8,566 nucleotides of DNA from an uncultured Mycoplasmatota bacterium (GCA_946613765.1 CAMOFW010000028.1:1-8566), one strand, 5' to 3'. Numbered from the stretch's first letter, positions 1 to 6,541 are shown. The notes: generated by a model from the sequence alone, not told the origin. Made by a program: numbers and translations.

Positions 1-1127
1 TATATATTATTTTCTATTATATTAGAATCAATATTATGTTTAGATATATGATATAAATAATAATATATAGGACTCTTAATATAATTAGAATTATCTTCAT
101 TTAATATTATTGGACTCTTACAATAGTTTTTCTTATGATTAGGACCACCATAATAATCTAATAATATATTCCAATCTAAATACATATTTAATCCATTATT
201 AAAATCATTAATCATTTCACTTGTTATAATTTCAGCATCTTTTATCCATTCTTTTTCACTATATTTAGAATAGCCACAACAAGATTCACTATTAACAAGT
301 AATACATTAGGATAATGTTTTCTAATTAATCTAATATTATTATAATGTTTACCACTATAATAATGCATAGCAAGTCCTGCTATTTTATTATTATCTTTAT
401 ATAAGTATTTAAATATATTAAAAATATCTTCTTTATTATGATCAAATAATAATACTTTAGTATTATCTAATTTATCTATTAAATGATTATAAATAAAATC
501 TTTTTGTTCATCTAAATTAAATACACATGATTCCCATGTTTGAATAGCTAAGGGTTCATTTTGTATAGTTAAATAAGATATATTAAATCCTTGATTCTTG
601 TATTCATTAATATATTTAACCAAATAATCACTATAAATATCATAATACTTCTTTTTTAATTTACCACCAAAAGTTAACCTTTTATTATCTTTAAACATAG
701 ATGGACTAGACCAAGGACTAGCAATTATTTCAAAATCTTTTATTCTTTTAATATCTCTTAACATAGGTATAATATACTTCTTATCTTCATCTATATTAAA
801 ATCACTTAAGTCTTTTTTTCTAGTATATTCAAAAGTTGAATAAGAAAAATCACAACTACCTATAACTAATCTAATAATATTATAATTTAAACCATCACTG
901 CTAAAATAATCACTTATAAATCTATTCTTATTATCCTCACTTAATTTAGAATAATTATAAGCAACTGCTGGAGTAATTGCTCCTCCTATACCTTTATAAG
1001 TAGTAATAACTTCATCTTTATATATTCTAATAACATTATTTTCTATATGTTTACTAACCTTTTTAAATTTAACATTACTACTCTTTAATAATACATTATT
1101 ATTAATATCACTAACTATTCTTTTCAT
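1..1127 (-). CDS. GH30-family glycoside hydrolase (glucocerebrosidase-like), C-terminus cut by window edge
   Basis: Not stopped before base 1; 375 codons are visible. The translation follows the GH30 (subfamily 1, glucosylceramidase-like) pattern throughout: GIGGAITPA (47-55), NIIRLVIGSCDFS (83-95), ASPWSSPSMFKDN (136-148), TIQNEPLAIQTWESC (187-201) with acid/base Glu191, HYYSG (255-259), NSESCCG (279-285) with nucleophile Glu281, and DWNILLD...GGPNH (318-331). These are retaining beta-glycosidases with a TIM barrel and a side beta-sandwich; the missing C-terminus would hold part of the sandwich. The N-terminus (MKRIVSDINNN) has no signal peptide, so the enzyme should act in the cytoplasm, perhaps on an imported oligosaccharide or glycoside; the substrate cannot be read from sequence. 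The ATG overlaps the nth stop codon (ATGA), and an AAGGA Shine-Dalgarno lies at 1134-1138, 6 nt upstream. It is the last visible gene of the cca-dnaD-nth operon. Family call is secure; substrate is unknown. Confidence 0.9.
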   Translation of the reverse strand, partial: MKRIVSDINNNVLLKSSNVKFKKVSKHIENNVIRIYKDEVITTYKGIGGAITPAVAYNYSKLSEDNKNRFISDYFSSDGLNYNIIRLVIGSCDFSYSTFEYTRKKDLSDFNIDEDKKYIIPMLRDIKRIKDFEIIASPWSSPSMFKDNKRLTFGGKLKKKYYDIYSDYLVKYINEYKNQGFNISYLTIQNEPLAIQTWESCVFNLDEQKDFIYNHLIDKLDNTKVLLFDHNKEDIFNIFKYLYKDNNKIAGLAMHYYSGKHYNNIRLIRKHYPNVLLVNSESCCGYSKYSEKEWIKDAEIITSEMINDFNNGLNMYLDWNILLDYYGGPNHKKNYCKSPIILNEDNSNYIKSPIYYYLYHISKHNIDSNIIENNI

Positions 1128-1747
1128 AAATTATCCTTATAATATTTACATATATTTTTATTTAAACAATTATCACAACATGGTTTAACAGCCTTGCAAG
1201 TATATCTACCAAATAATACCATTTGTAAATGAAATCTACTCCATTTATCTTTAGGTACTAATCTTTCCAGTTTTTTTTCTACTTGTAATACACTATCACT
1301 TTCTTTAACTAAATTAAGCCTTGTTGAAACCCTTTTAACATGTGTATCAACTGCAATAGTATTTTCATGATAATATTCTGCTAAAAACACATTACATGTC
1401 TTATGCCCTACACCAGGTAAACTTTCTAAATATTCTCTATTATTAGGAACACAACCATTATAATTATTAACTAAACTAACTGCTATTTCTTTAACAAATT
1501 GACTTTTTTTATCTGACATACCACAAGGTTTAATAATCCTTTTAATATCACTAATACTAGCTTTAGCTAAACTATATATATCATATTTATCAAATAATAT
1601 TTTAGTAACCTCATTTACTCTTTTATCAGTACATTGAGCAGATAATACTATTGCTATTAATAATTCATAATCCTTATTATAGTTTAATTCACATATTGGA
1701 TTATTAACCATTATATCTAAATTATTTAATAAATCATTCATCATCAT
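1124..1747 (-). CDS. nth: Endonuclease III (DNA glycosylase/AP lyase)
   Basis: Base-excision repair enzyme that removes oxidised pyrimidines and nicks the abasic site. All family hallmarks are present in 207 aa, a normal length: LSAQCTD (35-41), the helix-hairpin-helix LPGVGHKTCNVFLA (110-123) with catalytic Lys116, IAVDTHVKRV (131-140) with catalytic Asp134, and a C-terminal [4Fe-4S] loop with Cys184, 191, 194 and 200 in the exact C-X6-C-X2-C-X5-C spacing. Three consecutive ATGs (1747, 1744, 1741) could start it, and all overlap the end of dnaD by 8-14 bp. No strong Shine-Dalgarno is seen, so translation is probably coupled to dnaD, and the first ATG is given only by convention. The dnaD-nth pairing is the same as in Bacillus subtilis. 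The stop (TGA) overlaps the ATG of the GH30 gene. Confidence 0.97.
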   Translation of the reverse strand: MMMNDLLNNLDIMVNNPICELNYNKDYELLIAIVLSAQCTDKRVNEVTKILFDKYDIYSLAKASISDIKRIIKPCGMSDKKSQFVKEIAVSLVNNYNGCVPNNREYLESLPGVGHKTCNVFLAEYYHENTIAVDTHVKRVSTRLNLVKESDSVLQVEKKLERLVPKDKWSRFHLQMVLFGRYTCKAVKPCCDNCLNKNICKYYKDNL

Positions 1748-2369
1748 TTAACCAATCTATATCATCAATTTCAGATAAATCTATCATAGAACTATTATCT
1801 TTACTCTTCATATAATTATTAACATCATCCATAGTTTTAAGACCTTTTTTATTCCATTCATATATTTTTTGATCAATAAACTTTAATGTCTTAACACCAT
1901 TATAAGATGCTTCTTTTAAAGCCCCAATAATCATTTCTTTAGATGTACCCATAGTTAACCATGCATTGATAATTTCAAAATCAGTTGGAGTTAACTTTCT
2001 ATCAAATTCTTTAGCTATCATATCAAAGATATCTTCTTCTTCTTTTTTATTTTCTTCTTCTTTTAAACTCTTCATTACCTTTTCATAAATTTTATCAATA
2101 GATATAAAATCTTCCAATCTTCCATCTAAATCCTTACCTTGCTTTAATTCAATTAATTCTTTAGATAATAAACTATTAAATGATGTCATTACATCATCTA
2201 ATGACATATTAAAACTTTCTGATATCTTATCAGCATCAAATACACTATTATTATTATTTAAATAATATAATATTATTAAAAATTCATTTAATGTTAAATT
2301 TTTATCTATATTTTTAATAATATTAGATGATATAACAAAATTCTTATCACTTAATAATTTATAAGACAT
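1734..2369 (-). CDS. dnaD: DnaD replication initiation / primosome protein
   Basis: 211 aa, close to B. subtilis DnaD (about 230 aa). DnaD helps load the replicative helicase during initiation at oriC and at restart forks in Firmicutes. An N-terminal winged-helix region (about 10-75) is followed by a Lys/Glu-rich linker (100-113) and a C-terminal DnaB_2/DnaD domain (about 113-178). That domain contains FDRKLTPTDFEIINAW (122-137) and an FIDQKIYEW helix (164-172), a variant of the family's YxxxIxxxW motif. The tail (196-211) is acidic and rich in Asp. The start is the ATG at 2369, with a GGAAGTGAG purine stretch 5 nt upstream that lies inside the end of cca. The gap from the cca stop to this ATG is 2 bp, and the 3' end overlaps nth, so the three are co-transcribed and probably co-translated. 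Confidence 0.93.
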   Translation of the reverse strand: MSYKLLSDKNFVISSNIIKNIDKNLTLNEFLIILYYLNNNNSVFDADKISESFNMSLDDVMTSFNSLLSKELIELKQGKDLDGRLEDFISIDKIYEKVMKSLKEEENKKEEEDIFDMIAKEFDRKLTPTDFEIINAWLTMGTSKEMIIGALKEASYNGVKTLKFIDQKIYEWNKKGLKTMDDVNNYMKSKDNSSMIDLSEIDDIDWLNDDE

Positions 2370-2371
2370 AT

Positions 2372-3463
2372 CTACTCACTTCCAAATCTATTAACTATAT
2401 AAGCAGTAATACTATCTTTAGTATTATCTATTTCATTATTTAATATTTTTAATACTAATTCATCCATAATACTAACTACCAATTTAGGATCACTAATATT
2501 AAATACACTCTTAATTTCATTAAAACCAATACTTAAATCTTTCTTACTTTTAATAGGTAAATTATTATACATATAAGTAATACTTTCAATATCTTTATTT
2601 AATATTTTAGATGCTACCATACATAAATAAAGTCCGTTTCTATATAAAGTAATATTATCTATTTTACCACTATTTACTATATTTTTAATAGTATTAATAT
2701 TATTTTTTTCTTCCTTAGTAAATGGATAATTATCACTAACCTTTAATTGAGCATACATACCATTAATATCATCAACATCAACAATATGTTTAAACTTAAT
2801 ACCTAAGTATCTTAATATACCTATCTTTTTCATTAGACCTAATCCCTTAACACAATTAGGACTAACTAATATCTTATCTAATTCTTCCTTAACCCTAGTT
2901 AAAGGTAAAGTTCTAACTAACTTCATATTCTTCTTAATAGCTTTAAATAATTCCTTATCTAATTTAAAATCCAATATAATAGTAAATCTTAAAGCTCTAA
3001 GTATTCTTAATGGATCTTCCTTTAATTTATAATTAGCATCTCCAACACTTTTAATTTCTTTATTATATAAATCATTAACCCCATTAGCTAAATCTATTAA
3101 TTCACCATTACTATTCATAGCAATAGTATTAATAGTAAAATCTCTTCTTTTAATATCTTCTTCTAAACTATCTACATATTCAATAGTCTCAGGCTTTCTA
3201 CCATTATAAGATAATTCTTTTCTAAAAGTAGTAATATCAAATCTATACTTATTAGTATTAATTTTAACATTACCATACTCTATAAAATGATTCATAGGTA
3301 CCTTAAATATTTTCATTAAATCTTTAGGAGTAGCAGATGTAGCAATATCAATATCTATTGAATCTATATTAAGTATTTTATCTCTAACATAACCACCAAT
3401 AACATAAGCTTCAAATCCACTCTCTTCGATTCTTTCTAAAACACCACGAATATCTTGATTCAT
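2372..3463 (-). CDS. cca: CCA-adding enzyme (tRNA nucleotidyltransferase, class II)
   Basis: Adds or repairs the 3'-CCA end of tRNAs using CTP and ATP. 363 aa. The class II nucleotidyltransferase motifs appear in order: GGYVRD (23-28), IDIDIATSAT (36-45) with metal-binding Asp37 and Asp39, RRDFTIN (106-112), and EDPLRILRALRF (149-160), whose EDxxR element selects the incoming nucleotide. The neck/body region follows. An upstream in-frame TTG at 3469 would extend it by two residues, but the Shine-Dalgarno GAGG (3471-3474) lies only 1-2 nt from that TTG and 7 nt from the ATG at 3463, so I start at 3463. It is the first gene of the minus-strand operon cca-dnaD-nth-GH30. Whether it adds all of CCA or only part of it cannot be decided here, but lone CCA enzymes in Bacilli normally do all three. 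Confidence 0.95.
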   Translation of the reverse strand: MNQDIRGVLERIEESGFEAYVIGGYVRDKILNIDSIDIDIATSATPKDLMKIFKVPMNHFIEYGNVKINTNKYRFDITTFRKELSYNGRKPETIEYVDSLEEDIKRRDFTINTIAMNSNGELIDLANGVNDLYNKEIKSVGDANYKLKEDPLRILRALRFTIILDFKLDKELFKAIKKNMKLVRTLPLTRVKEELDKILVSPNCVKGLGLMKKIGILRYLGIKFKHIVDVDDINGMYAQLKVSDNYPFTKEEKNNINTIKNIVNSGKIDNITLYRNGLYLCMVASKILNKDIESITYMYNNLPIKSKKDLSIGFNEIKSVFNISDPKLVVSIMDELVLKILNNEIDNTKDSITAYIVNRFGSE

Positions 3464-3470
3464 AATCAAT

Positions 3471-3479
3471 CCTCTTCCT
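3471..3479 (-). promoter_or_regulatory. Ribosome binding site deciding the cca start
   Basis: Reads AGGAAGAGG on the minus strand. It is 7 nt from ATG 3463 but nearly touches the upstream TTG at 3469, which favours the ATG. Confidence 0.75.
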
Positions 3480-3484
3480 ATTTA

Positions 3485-3493
3485 ATTATATCA
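3485..3493 (-). promoter_or_regulatory. Extended -10 promoter of the cca-dnaD-nth-GH30 operon
   Basis: Minus strand reads TGATATAAT: a perfect -10 hexamer with the TGn extension. The hexamer at -35 spacing (3508-3513) is poor (AACAAT), as is common for extended -10 promoters. A start site near 3478 leaves a leader of roughly 15 nt carrying the cca ribosome binding site. Confidence 0.65.
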
Positions 3494-3511
3494 TGAAAAG
3501 CGAAAATATTG

Positions 3512-3540
3512 TTGCATTTTACACATATAAATAGTAAAAT
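3512..3540 (+). promoter_or_regulatory. SigA-type promoter of the two-helix membrane protein gene
   Basis: TTGCAT (3512-3517), a 17-nt spacer, then TAAAAT (3535-3540). The predicted start near 3547 gives a leader of about 26 nt with GAGGGG at 3558-3563. It is back-to-back with the cca promoter, the two -10 boxes being about 45 bp apart. Confidence 0.65.
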
Positions 3541-3572
3541 AAAGTCAATTTCATATAGAGGGGAATACAACA

Positions 3573-4226
3573 ATGAAAAGCACAATCATAACACAAGATG
3601 CAATCGATAAAATTATAGCCTGTGAAGAACTCATAAAGGAAAAAGAAAAAATATTATTAGATAATGGGATAAATATTAACAAAAATACAAAAGAATCATT
3701 TCAAAAATTAGAAAGATTTGAAGTAGCAACTAAAGAATTAACAAATAAAGCTAGAGCCTATGCAGGATTATTAACTGGCTTAGTTGCTCTTCCATTAGCA
3801 GGTTCTCAAATCATAGACTATAGTCTTGGTATTGATGAAAATGCAATGATAAAACTAGCTATCAAAATATCAATTTTAATGATTACTTATAGAATCTCAT
3901 ATCTAACAAATGAACATATCAATATAAGAATTAAAGCTCAAGAATTTTATGGTTCTTATAAAAACTATCTTGAAGCAAAAAGAAAACAAAATATATATAA
4001 TATTGAAGGTATTCACATTATGGATAAGATAGATTATATAGCAAGTGAAAAAGAAAAACTTCAAGGTTATAAACAAATATTTACTGACTATATAAATCAT
4101 AATGGATATATAAGCAACAAAGATCTTACAAACTATTTATTAAAAACAAATAATAAAGTTTCAAAATTAACTAGAAAACTATCTACAATTCAACCAAATA
4201 ATGACGAATTTATTGACTTTAAGTAG
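3573..4226 (+). CDS. Unrecognised protein with a two-helix membrane hairpin
   Basis: 217 aa; I do not recognise a family. What can be seen: a charged, probably helical N-terminus (about 1-60), two hydrophobic segments (about 63-82, including AGLLTGLVALPLAGSQ, and about 91-111, including IKLAIKISILMITYRI) joined by a short acidic loop, then a long Lys/Glu/Asn-rich, probably helical and partly coiled-coil C-terminal region (about 112-205). There is no signal peptide and no cysteine pattern. With both ends long and charged and a short turn, both termini are probably cytoplasmic. GAGGGG (3558-3563), 9 nt before the ATG, makes this a well-supported gene with its own promoter. It diverges from cca and precedes the L28-like gene on the same strand. 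The 2-TM-plus-helix layout loosely resembles SLATT-type membrane effectors, but no SLOG or nucleotide-synthase partner is nearby, so that is only a possibility. Confidence 0.85.
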   Translation: MKSTIITQDAIDKIIACEELIKEKEKILLDNGININKNTKESFQKLERFEVATKELTNKARAYAGLLTGLVALPLAGSQIIDYSLGIDENAMIKLAIKISILMITYRISYLTNEHINIRIKAQEFYGSYKNYLEAKRKQNIYNIEGIHIMDKIDYIASEKEKLQGYKQIFTDYINHNGYISNKDLTNYLLKTNNKVSKLTRKLSTIQPNNDEFIDFK

Positions 4227-4241
4227 TAAATATGTTAAAAT
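4213..4241 (+). promoter_or_regulatory. Promoter of the L28-like gene inside the end of the upstream gene
   Basis: TTGACT (4213-4218), a 17-nt spacer and TAAAAT (4236-4241), preceded by TGT (4233-4235), so it also has a TGn extended -10. The -35 lies in the last codons of the 217-aa gene. The predicted start near 4248 leaves a leader of about 28 nt, so the L28-like gene can be expressed without its upstream neighbour. Confidence 0.7.
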
Positions 4242-4260
4242 TTTCAAGTAACGAAAAGTT

Positions 4261-4266
4261 AGGAGG
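4261..4266 (+). promoter_or_regulatory. Strong Shine-Dalgarno of the L28-like gene
   Basis: AGGAGG, 9 nt before the ATG at 4276; among the strongest ribosome binding sites in the window, as expected for a ribosomal protein. Confidence 0.85.
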
Positions 4267-4275
4267 CAAACTATT

Positions 4276-4449
4276 ATGGCAAAGAAAGTAACAAAGAAAA
4301 AACCTTTAACAGTTAATTTAAGATCTCATGCTCTTAATTCAACTAAATCTCAACAAAAACCAAATTTAATTAAAACAACAATAGATGGTAAAAAAGTTAA
4401 AATTAGTGCAAGAGAAGCAAGAACTATAAAAAAGAACGCTAACAAATAG
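4276..4449 (+). CDS. rpmB: Ribosomal protein bL28, short and divergent
   Basis: 57-aa, very basic protein. The segment NLRSHALNSTK (14-24) matches the L28 signature (NxRSHAxNxxK), and PNLIKTTIDGKKVKISARE (29-47) matches the following PNLQKVxI..(D)GK..KVxVSARA region, in the right order and spacing. L28 sits in the 50S subunit near the E site. Differences from B. subtilis L28 (62 aa): the N-terminal Cys and TGK turn are gone (MAKKVTKKKPLTV instead), the central Trp is replaced by Gln/Lys, and the C-terminus is a lysine-rich tail (RTIKKNANK). It has an AGGAGG ribosome binding site and its own promoter in the end of the preceding gene, and it ends inside a terminator hairpin shared with sufB. 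It could be the sole L28 of a reduced lineage or a divergent paralogue; the window does not say which. Confidence 0.82.
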   Translation: MAKKVTKKKPLTVNLRSHALNSTKSQQKPNLIKTTIDGKKVKISAREARTIKKNANK

Positions 4450-4461
4450 TTAGCGTTTTTT
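4435..4461. terminator. Bidirectional terminator between the L28-like gene and sufB
   Basis: A 9-bp perfect stem, AACGCTAAC (4435-4443) with GTTAGCGTT (4449-4457), and a 5-nt loop. On the plus strand it is followed by a T tract to 4461; on the minus strand it is followed by CTTTTTT (4434-4428). It serves both convergent genes. The L28 stop TAG (4447-4449) falls in the loop and stem base, and the sufB stop is at 4460-4462. Confidence 0.88.
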
Positions 4462-5752
4462 ATTGTTTTAATAATCTATTTAACTCTACTGCATATTCTA
4501 ATGGCAATTCCTTTTTAAAATCATCAATAAATCCCATTATTAATAATTCTTTAGCAGTATCTTCACTTAATCCCTTAGATGTTAAATAAAATAACTTTTC
4601 TTCATTTATTTTAGATACAGTAGCTTCATGTTCTAAAGTAGATGTATTATTAGATAATATATTCTTAGGGAATGTATCACTCTTAGATATATCATCTAAT
4701 ATTATAGTATCACATTTAATAGTTGCTTTAGAATGATGAGCATCTTTAGTAATATTAGTAGTACCTCTATAATCTGCTTCACCACCATATTGAGCAATAG
4801 ACTTAGACACAATATTACTTTGAGTATGATGTCCTAAATGTATCATCTTAGCTCCAGCATCTAATACTTGTCCTTCTTTAGCAAATGCAATAGATATAGA
4901 ATTACCTCTTGAATAATTTCCTTTTAATATACATGATGGATACTTCATAGTAACCTTACTACCAATATTTCCATCAATCCACTCCATTTGTCCATAGTCA
5001 TCTACTATTGCTCTTTTAGTAACTAAATTAAATACATCAGTTGACCAATTTTGAATAGTAGAATACTTACATTTAGCATGCTTACCAACATATATTTCAA
5101 CTACACCAGCATGAAGTGATGAAGAAGAATATGATGGAGCAGTACATCCCTCTATATATGATAAATCTGCTTCATCTTCAACTATAATAATAGTTCTTTC
5201 AAATTGTCCTAAATTCTTTGAATTAATTCTAAAATAAGATTGTAATGGTCTATCTACTTTAATACCCTTAGGTATATAAATAAATGAACCACCAGACCAT
5301 AAAGCAGTATTTAAAGCAGTATATTTATTTTCATTATATTTAACTAAATTATTAAAATATTTCTTAAATAATTTTGGATACTTTTGTAAAGCATCATCAG
5401 TAGAAGTAAATATAATATCATCTTTAACAGTTGTATTATGATAAAATACTTCACTCTCAAACTGATTAGTAACACCACCTAAGTATTCCTTCTCTGCTTT
5501 AATAACTCCTAAATTATCAAATGTATCTTTAACACTACATGCAACATTATTCCAATTATTAGTCATATCACCAGTTGATTTCTTATAATAAATAATATCA
5601 TCAAAATTCAAATCAATAATTGGACCAAATTTAGGATTATCTAATTTTAAAAATTCTTCATAAGCTTCTAATCTTATATCTAACATCCATGAAGGTTCAT
5701 TTTTATCTTTAGATAGATTTATAATAAATTCTTTTGATAACTTTTCTTTCAT
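4460..5752 (-). CDS. sufB: Fe-S cluster assembly scaffold SufB
   Basis: 430 aa (B. subtilis SufB about 465). SufB with SufC and SufD builds Fe-S clusters in the cytoplasm. Conserved blocks (numbered from the chosen start): ALWSGGSFIYIPKG (150-163), YIEGCTAPSYSSSSLHAG (199-216) with Cys203, YRGTTNITKDAHHSKA (328-343), KCDTII with Cys347 (the position of the cluster-forming Cys405 in E. coli), and LEHEATVSKI (374-383) with the Glu-His pair 375/376. An in-frame GTG at 5761 would add three residues, but the predicted transcription start (about 5763) leaves it almost no leader, so I use ATG 5752. The ribosome binding site is weak (GTAGTGA). Unlike the Bacillus sufCDSUB operon, no suf gene is adjacent: upstream is a divergent gene and downstream a convergent terminator, so sufB is transcribed alone. 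Partners must be encoded elsewhere. Confidence 0.97.
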   Translation of the reverse strand: MKEKLSKEFIINLSKDKNEPSWMLDIRLEAYEEFLKLDNPKFGPIIDLNFDDIIYYKKSTGDMTNNWNNVACSVKDTFDNLGVIKAEKEYLGGVTNQFESEVFYHNTTVKDDIIFTSTDDALQKYPKLFKKYFNNLVKYNENKYTALNTALWSGGSFIYIPKGIKVDRPLQSYFRINSKNLGQFERTIIIVEDEADLSYIEGCTAPSYSSSSLHAGVVEIYVGKHAKCKYSTIQNWSTDVFNLVTKRAIVDDYGQMEWIDGNIGSKVTMKYPSCILKGNYSRGNSISIAFAKEGQVLDAGAKMIHLGHHTQSNIVSKSIAQYGGEADYRGTTNITKDAHHSKATIKCDTIILDDISKSDTFPKNILSNNTSTLEHEATVSKINEEKLFYLTSKGLSEDTAKELLIMGFIDDFKKELPLEYAVELNRLLKQ

Positions 5753-5769
5753 AATAATCACTACATATA

Positions 5770-5798
5770 ATTATATTATTATTATTGAATTTTTTCAA
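5770..5798 (-). promoter_or_regulatory. sufB promoter
   Basis: On the minus strand: TTGAAA (5798-5793), a 17-nt spacer and a perfect TATAAT (5775-5770). The predicted start near 5763 gives a leader of about 11 nt before ATG 5752. The -35 overlaps the spacer of the divergent promoter. Confidence 0.75.
5785..5798. repeat. Inverted repeat joining the two divergent -35 boxes
   Basis: TTGAA-TTTT-TTCAA, a perfect 5-bp inverted repeat. Its left arm starts the -35 of the plus-strand promoter and its right arm is the -35 of the sufB promoter. It may be a simple consequence of two facing TTGAA boxes, or a protein-binding site through which both genes are co-regulated. Confidence 0.6.
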
Positions 5799-5813
5799 TT
5801 TATTTGATATATT
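5785..5813 (+). promoter_or_regulatory. Promoter of the tail-anchored protein gene
   Basis: TTGAAT (5785-5790), a 17-nt spacer and TATATT (5808-5813), preceded by TGA (5805-5807), which makes an extended -10. The predicted start near 5820 leaves a leader of about 17 nt that includes AGGA at 5823-5826. Confidence 0.7.
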
Positions 5814-5836
5814 TTATATGATAGGAATGATACAAT

Positions 5837-6517
5837 ATGAAAGATTATAATGAACTATTTATTGAATTCTTACATGGTTTTCCTGGATTTGAAGATATCA
5901 CATATAATAACGGTATAGTATCTTATCAAGGTGAAACAACCGATGTATCTAAAATATATCTACATGACCTTGTAAAGAACGAGAAATCACCATTTAATAT
6001 GTACATACGTGAATTAGATGCAGGAGATGTCTTTAGAATAATTGATTTACATACTAAAAGAATACATGATCAATATAACGAACATGATGAAGATCAATCA
6101 GATATTGTTATAAGTCCTAATCAATACATTAAATATATTAATAAAAATAATATATCAGATGAAGAAAATAAAAAAATACAAGATTTTGAAACTCTAGTAT
6201 ACCAATGCTTTAAATATTACGATTATTTATTAGAAGAAAAAAGATTATTCTTATCAAAATATCAAAGAAAAATAAATGAAATAGAAGAAAAAGAAAAATA
6301 TACAGATTTAACTGATGCAGATAAATATGCAAAACAAAAGTTTTACTCTATACATAATAGCGTAATAGCATATTTAAATGAAAAAGCAAAAAAAAGAATA
6401 CAAGAAAGTAATAACTTTGGCAGAGCTGCAGGTTTTGCTGATGCATTTATCGTAATATTATCTACTATAGCAACAGGTATTATTGTAGGTATTACATTAT
6501 ATTTTACTTTATTATAA
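5837..6517 (+). CDS. Unrecognised tail-anchored membrane protein
   Basis: 226 aa; no family recognised. Residues 1-100 look like a soluble alpha/beta domain (FLHGFPGFEDITYNNGIVSY at 11-30, then IYLHDLV and an acidic NEHDEDQSD at 81-89). About 108-192 is rich in Lys/Glu and probably coiled-coil (ISDEENKKIQDFETL, KRLFLSKYQRKINEIEEKEK). The last 27 residues (about 200-226, including ADAFIVILSTIATGIIVG) are one hydrophobic helix ending in LYFTLL with essentially no tail after it. With no signal peptide, this predicts a C-terminally anchored protein whose body is in the cytoplasm. The start ATG has AGGA 10 nt upstream and a good promoter. It diverges from sufB over overlapping promoters and converges on spoVS at a shared terminator. 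A role in Fe-S assembly is not shown by its sequence. Confidence 0.85.
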   Translation: MKDYNELFIEFLHGFPGFEDITYNNGIVSYQGETTDVSKIYLHDLVKNEKSPFNMYIRELDAGDVFRIIDLHTKRIHDQYNEHDEDQSDIVISPNQYIKYINKNNISDEENKKIQDFETLVYQCFKYYDYLLEEKRLFLSKYQRKINEIEEKEKYTDLTDADKYAKQKFYSIHNSVIAYLNEKAKKRIQESNNFGRAAGFADAFIVILSTIATGIIVGITLYFTLL

Positions 6518-6541
6518 AAAAGTGTACATTAGTACACTTTT
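6516..6541. terminator. Bidirectional terminator between the tail-anchored protein gene and spoVS
   Basis: A 10-bp perfect stem, AAAAGTGTAC (6518-6527) with GTACACTTTT (6532-6541), and loop ATTA. The A/T ends of the stem supply a T tract on either strand. Both flanking stop codons (6515-6517 and 6540-6542) touch or enter the hairpin. Confidence 0.87.

Noticed and set aside
1..1127. GH30 gene as a pseudogene, because of the lack of a stop
   Set aside because: The frame is uninterrupted for 375 codons with both catalytic residues; the missing end is explained by the window boundary.
2030..2075. Run of TCTTC/TTTTC repeats as a microsatellite or phase-variable tract
   Set aside because: It encodes the Lys/Glu linker of DnaD with mixed codons; the repeat units are irregular and the frame is intact.
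1734..2374. Mycoplasma-type genetic code (TGA = Trp), suggested by extreme A/T content
   Set aside because: TGA ends dnaD and nth at positions that fit the family lengths, and conserved Trp residues use TGG.
3516..3548. Minus-strand TTGACT (3548-3543) and TAAAAT (3521-3516) as a cca promoter
   Set aside because: The spacer is 21 nt, too long; the TGATATAAT element at 3485-3493 fits better.
3903..4100. 65-aa minus-strand ORF rich in Phe and Ile
   Set aside because: It lies wholly inside the well-supported plus-strand 217-aa gene; its hydrophobicity follows from A-rich Lys/Asn codons read backwards, and no ribosome binding site precedes it.
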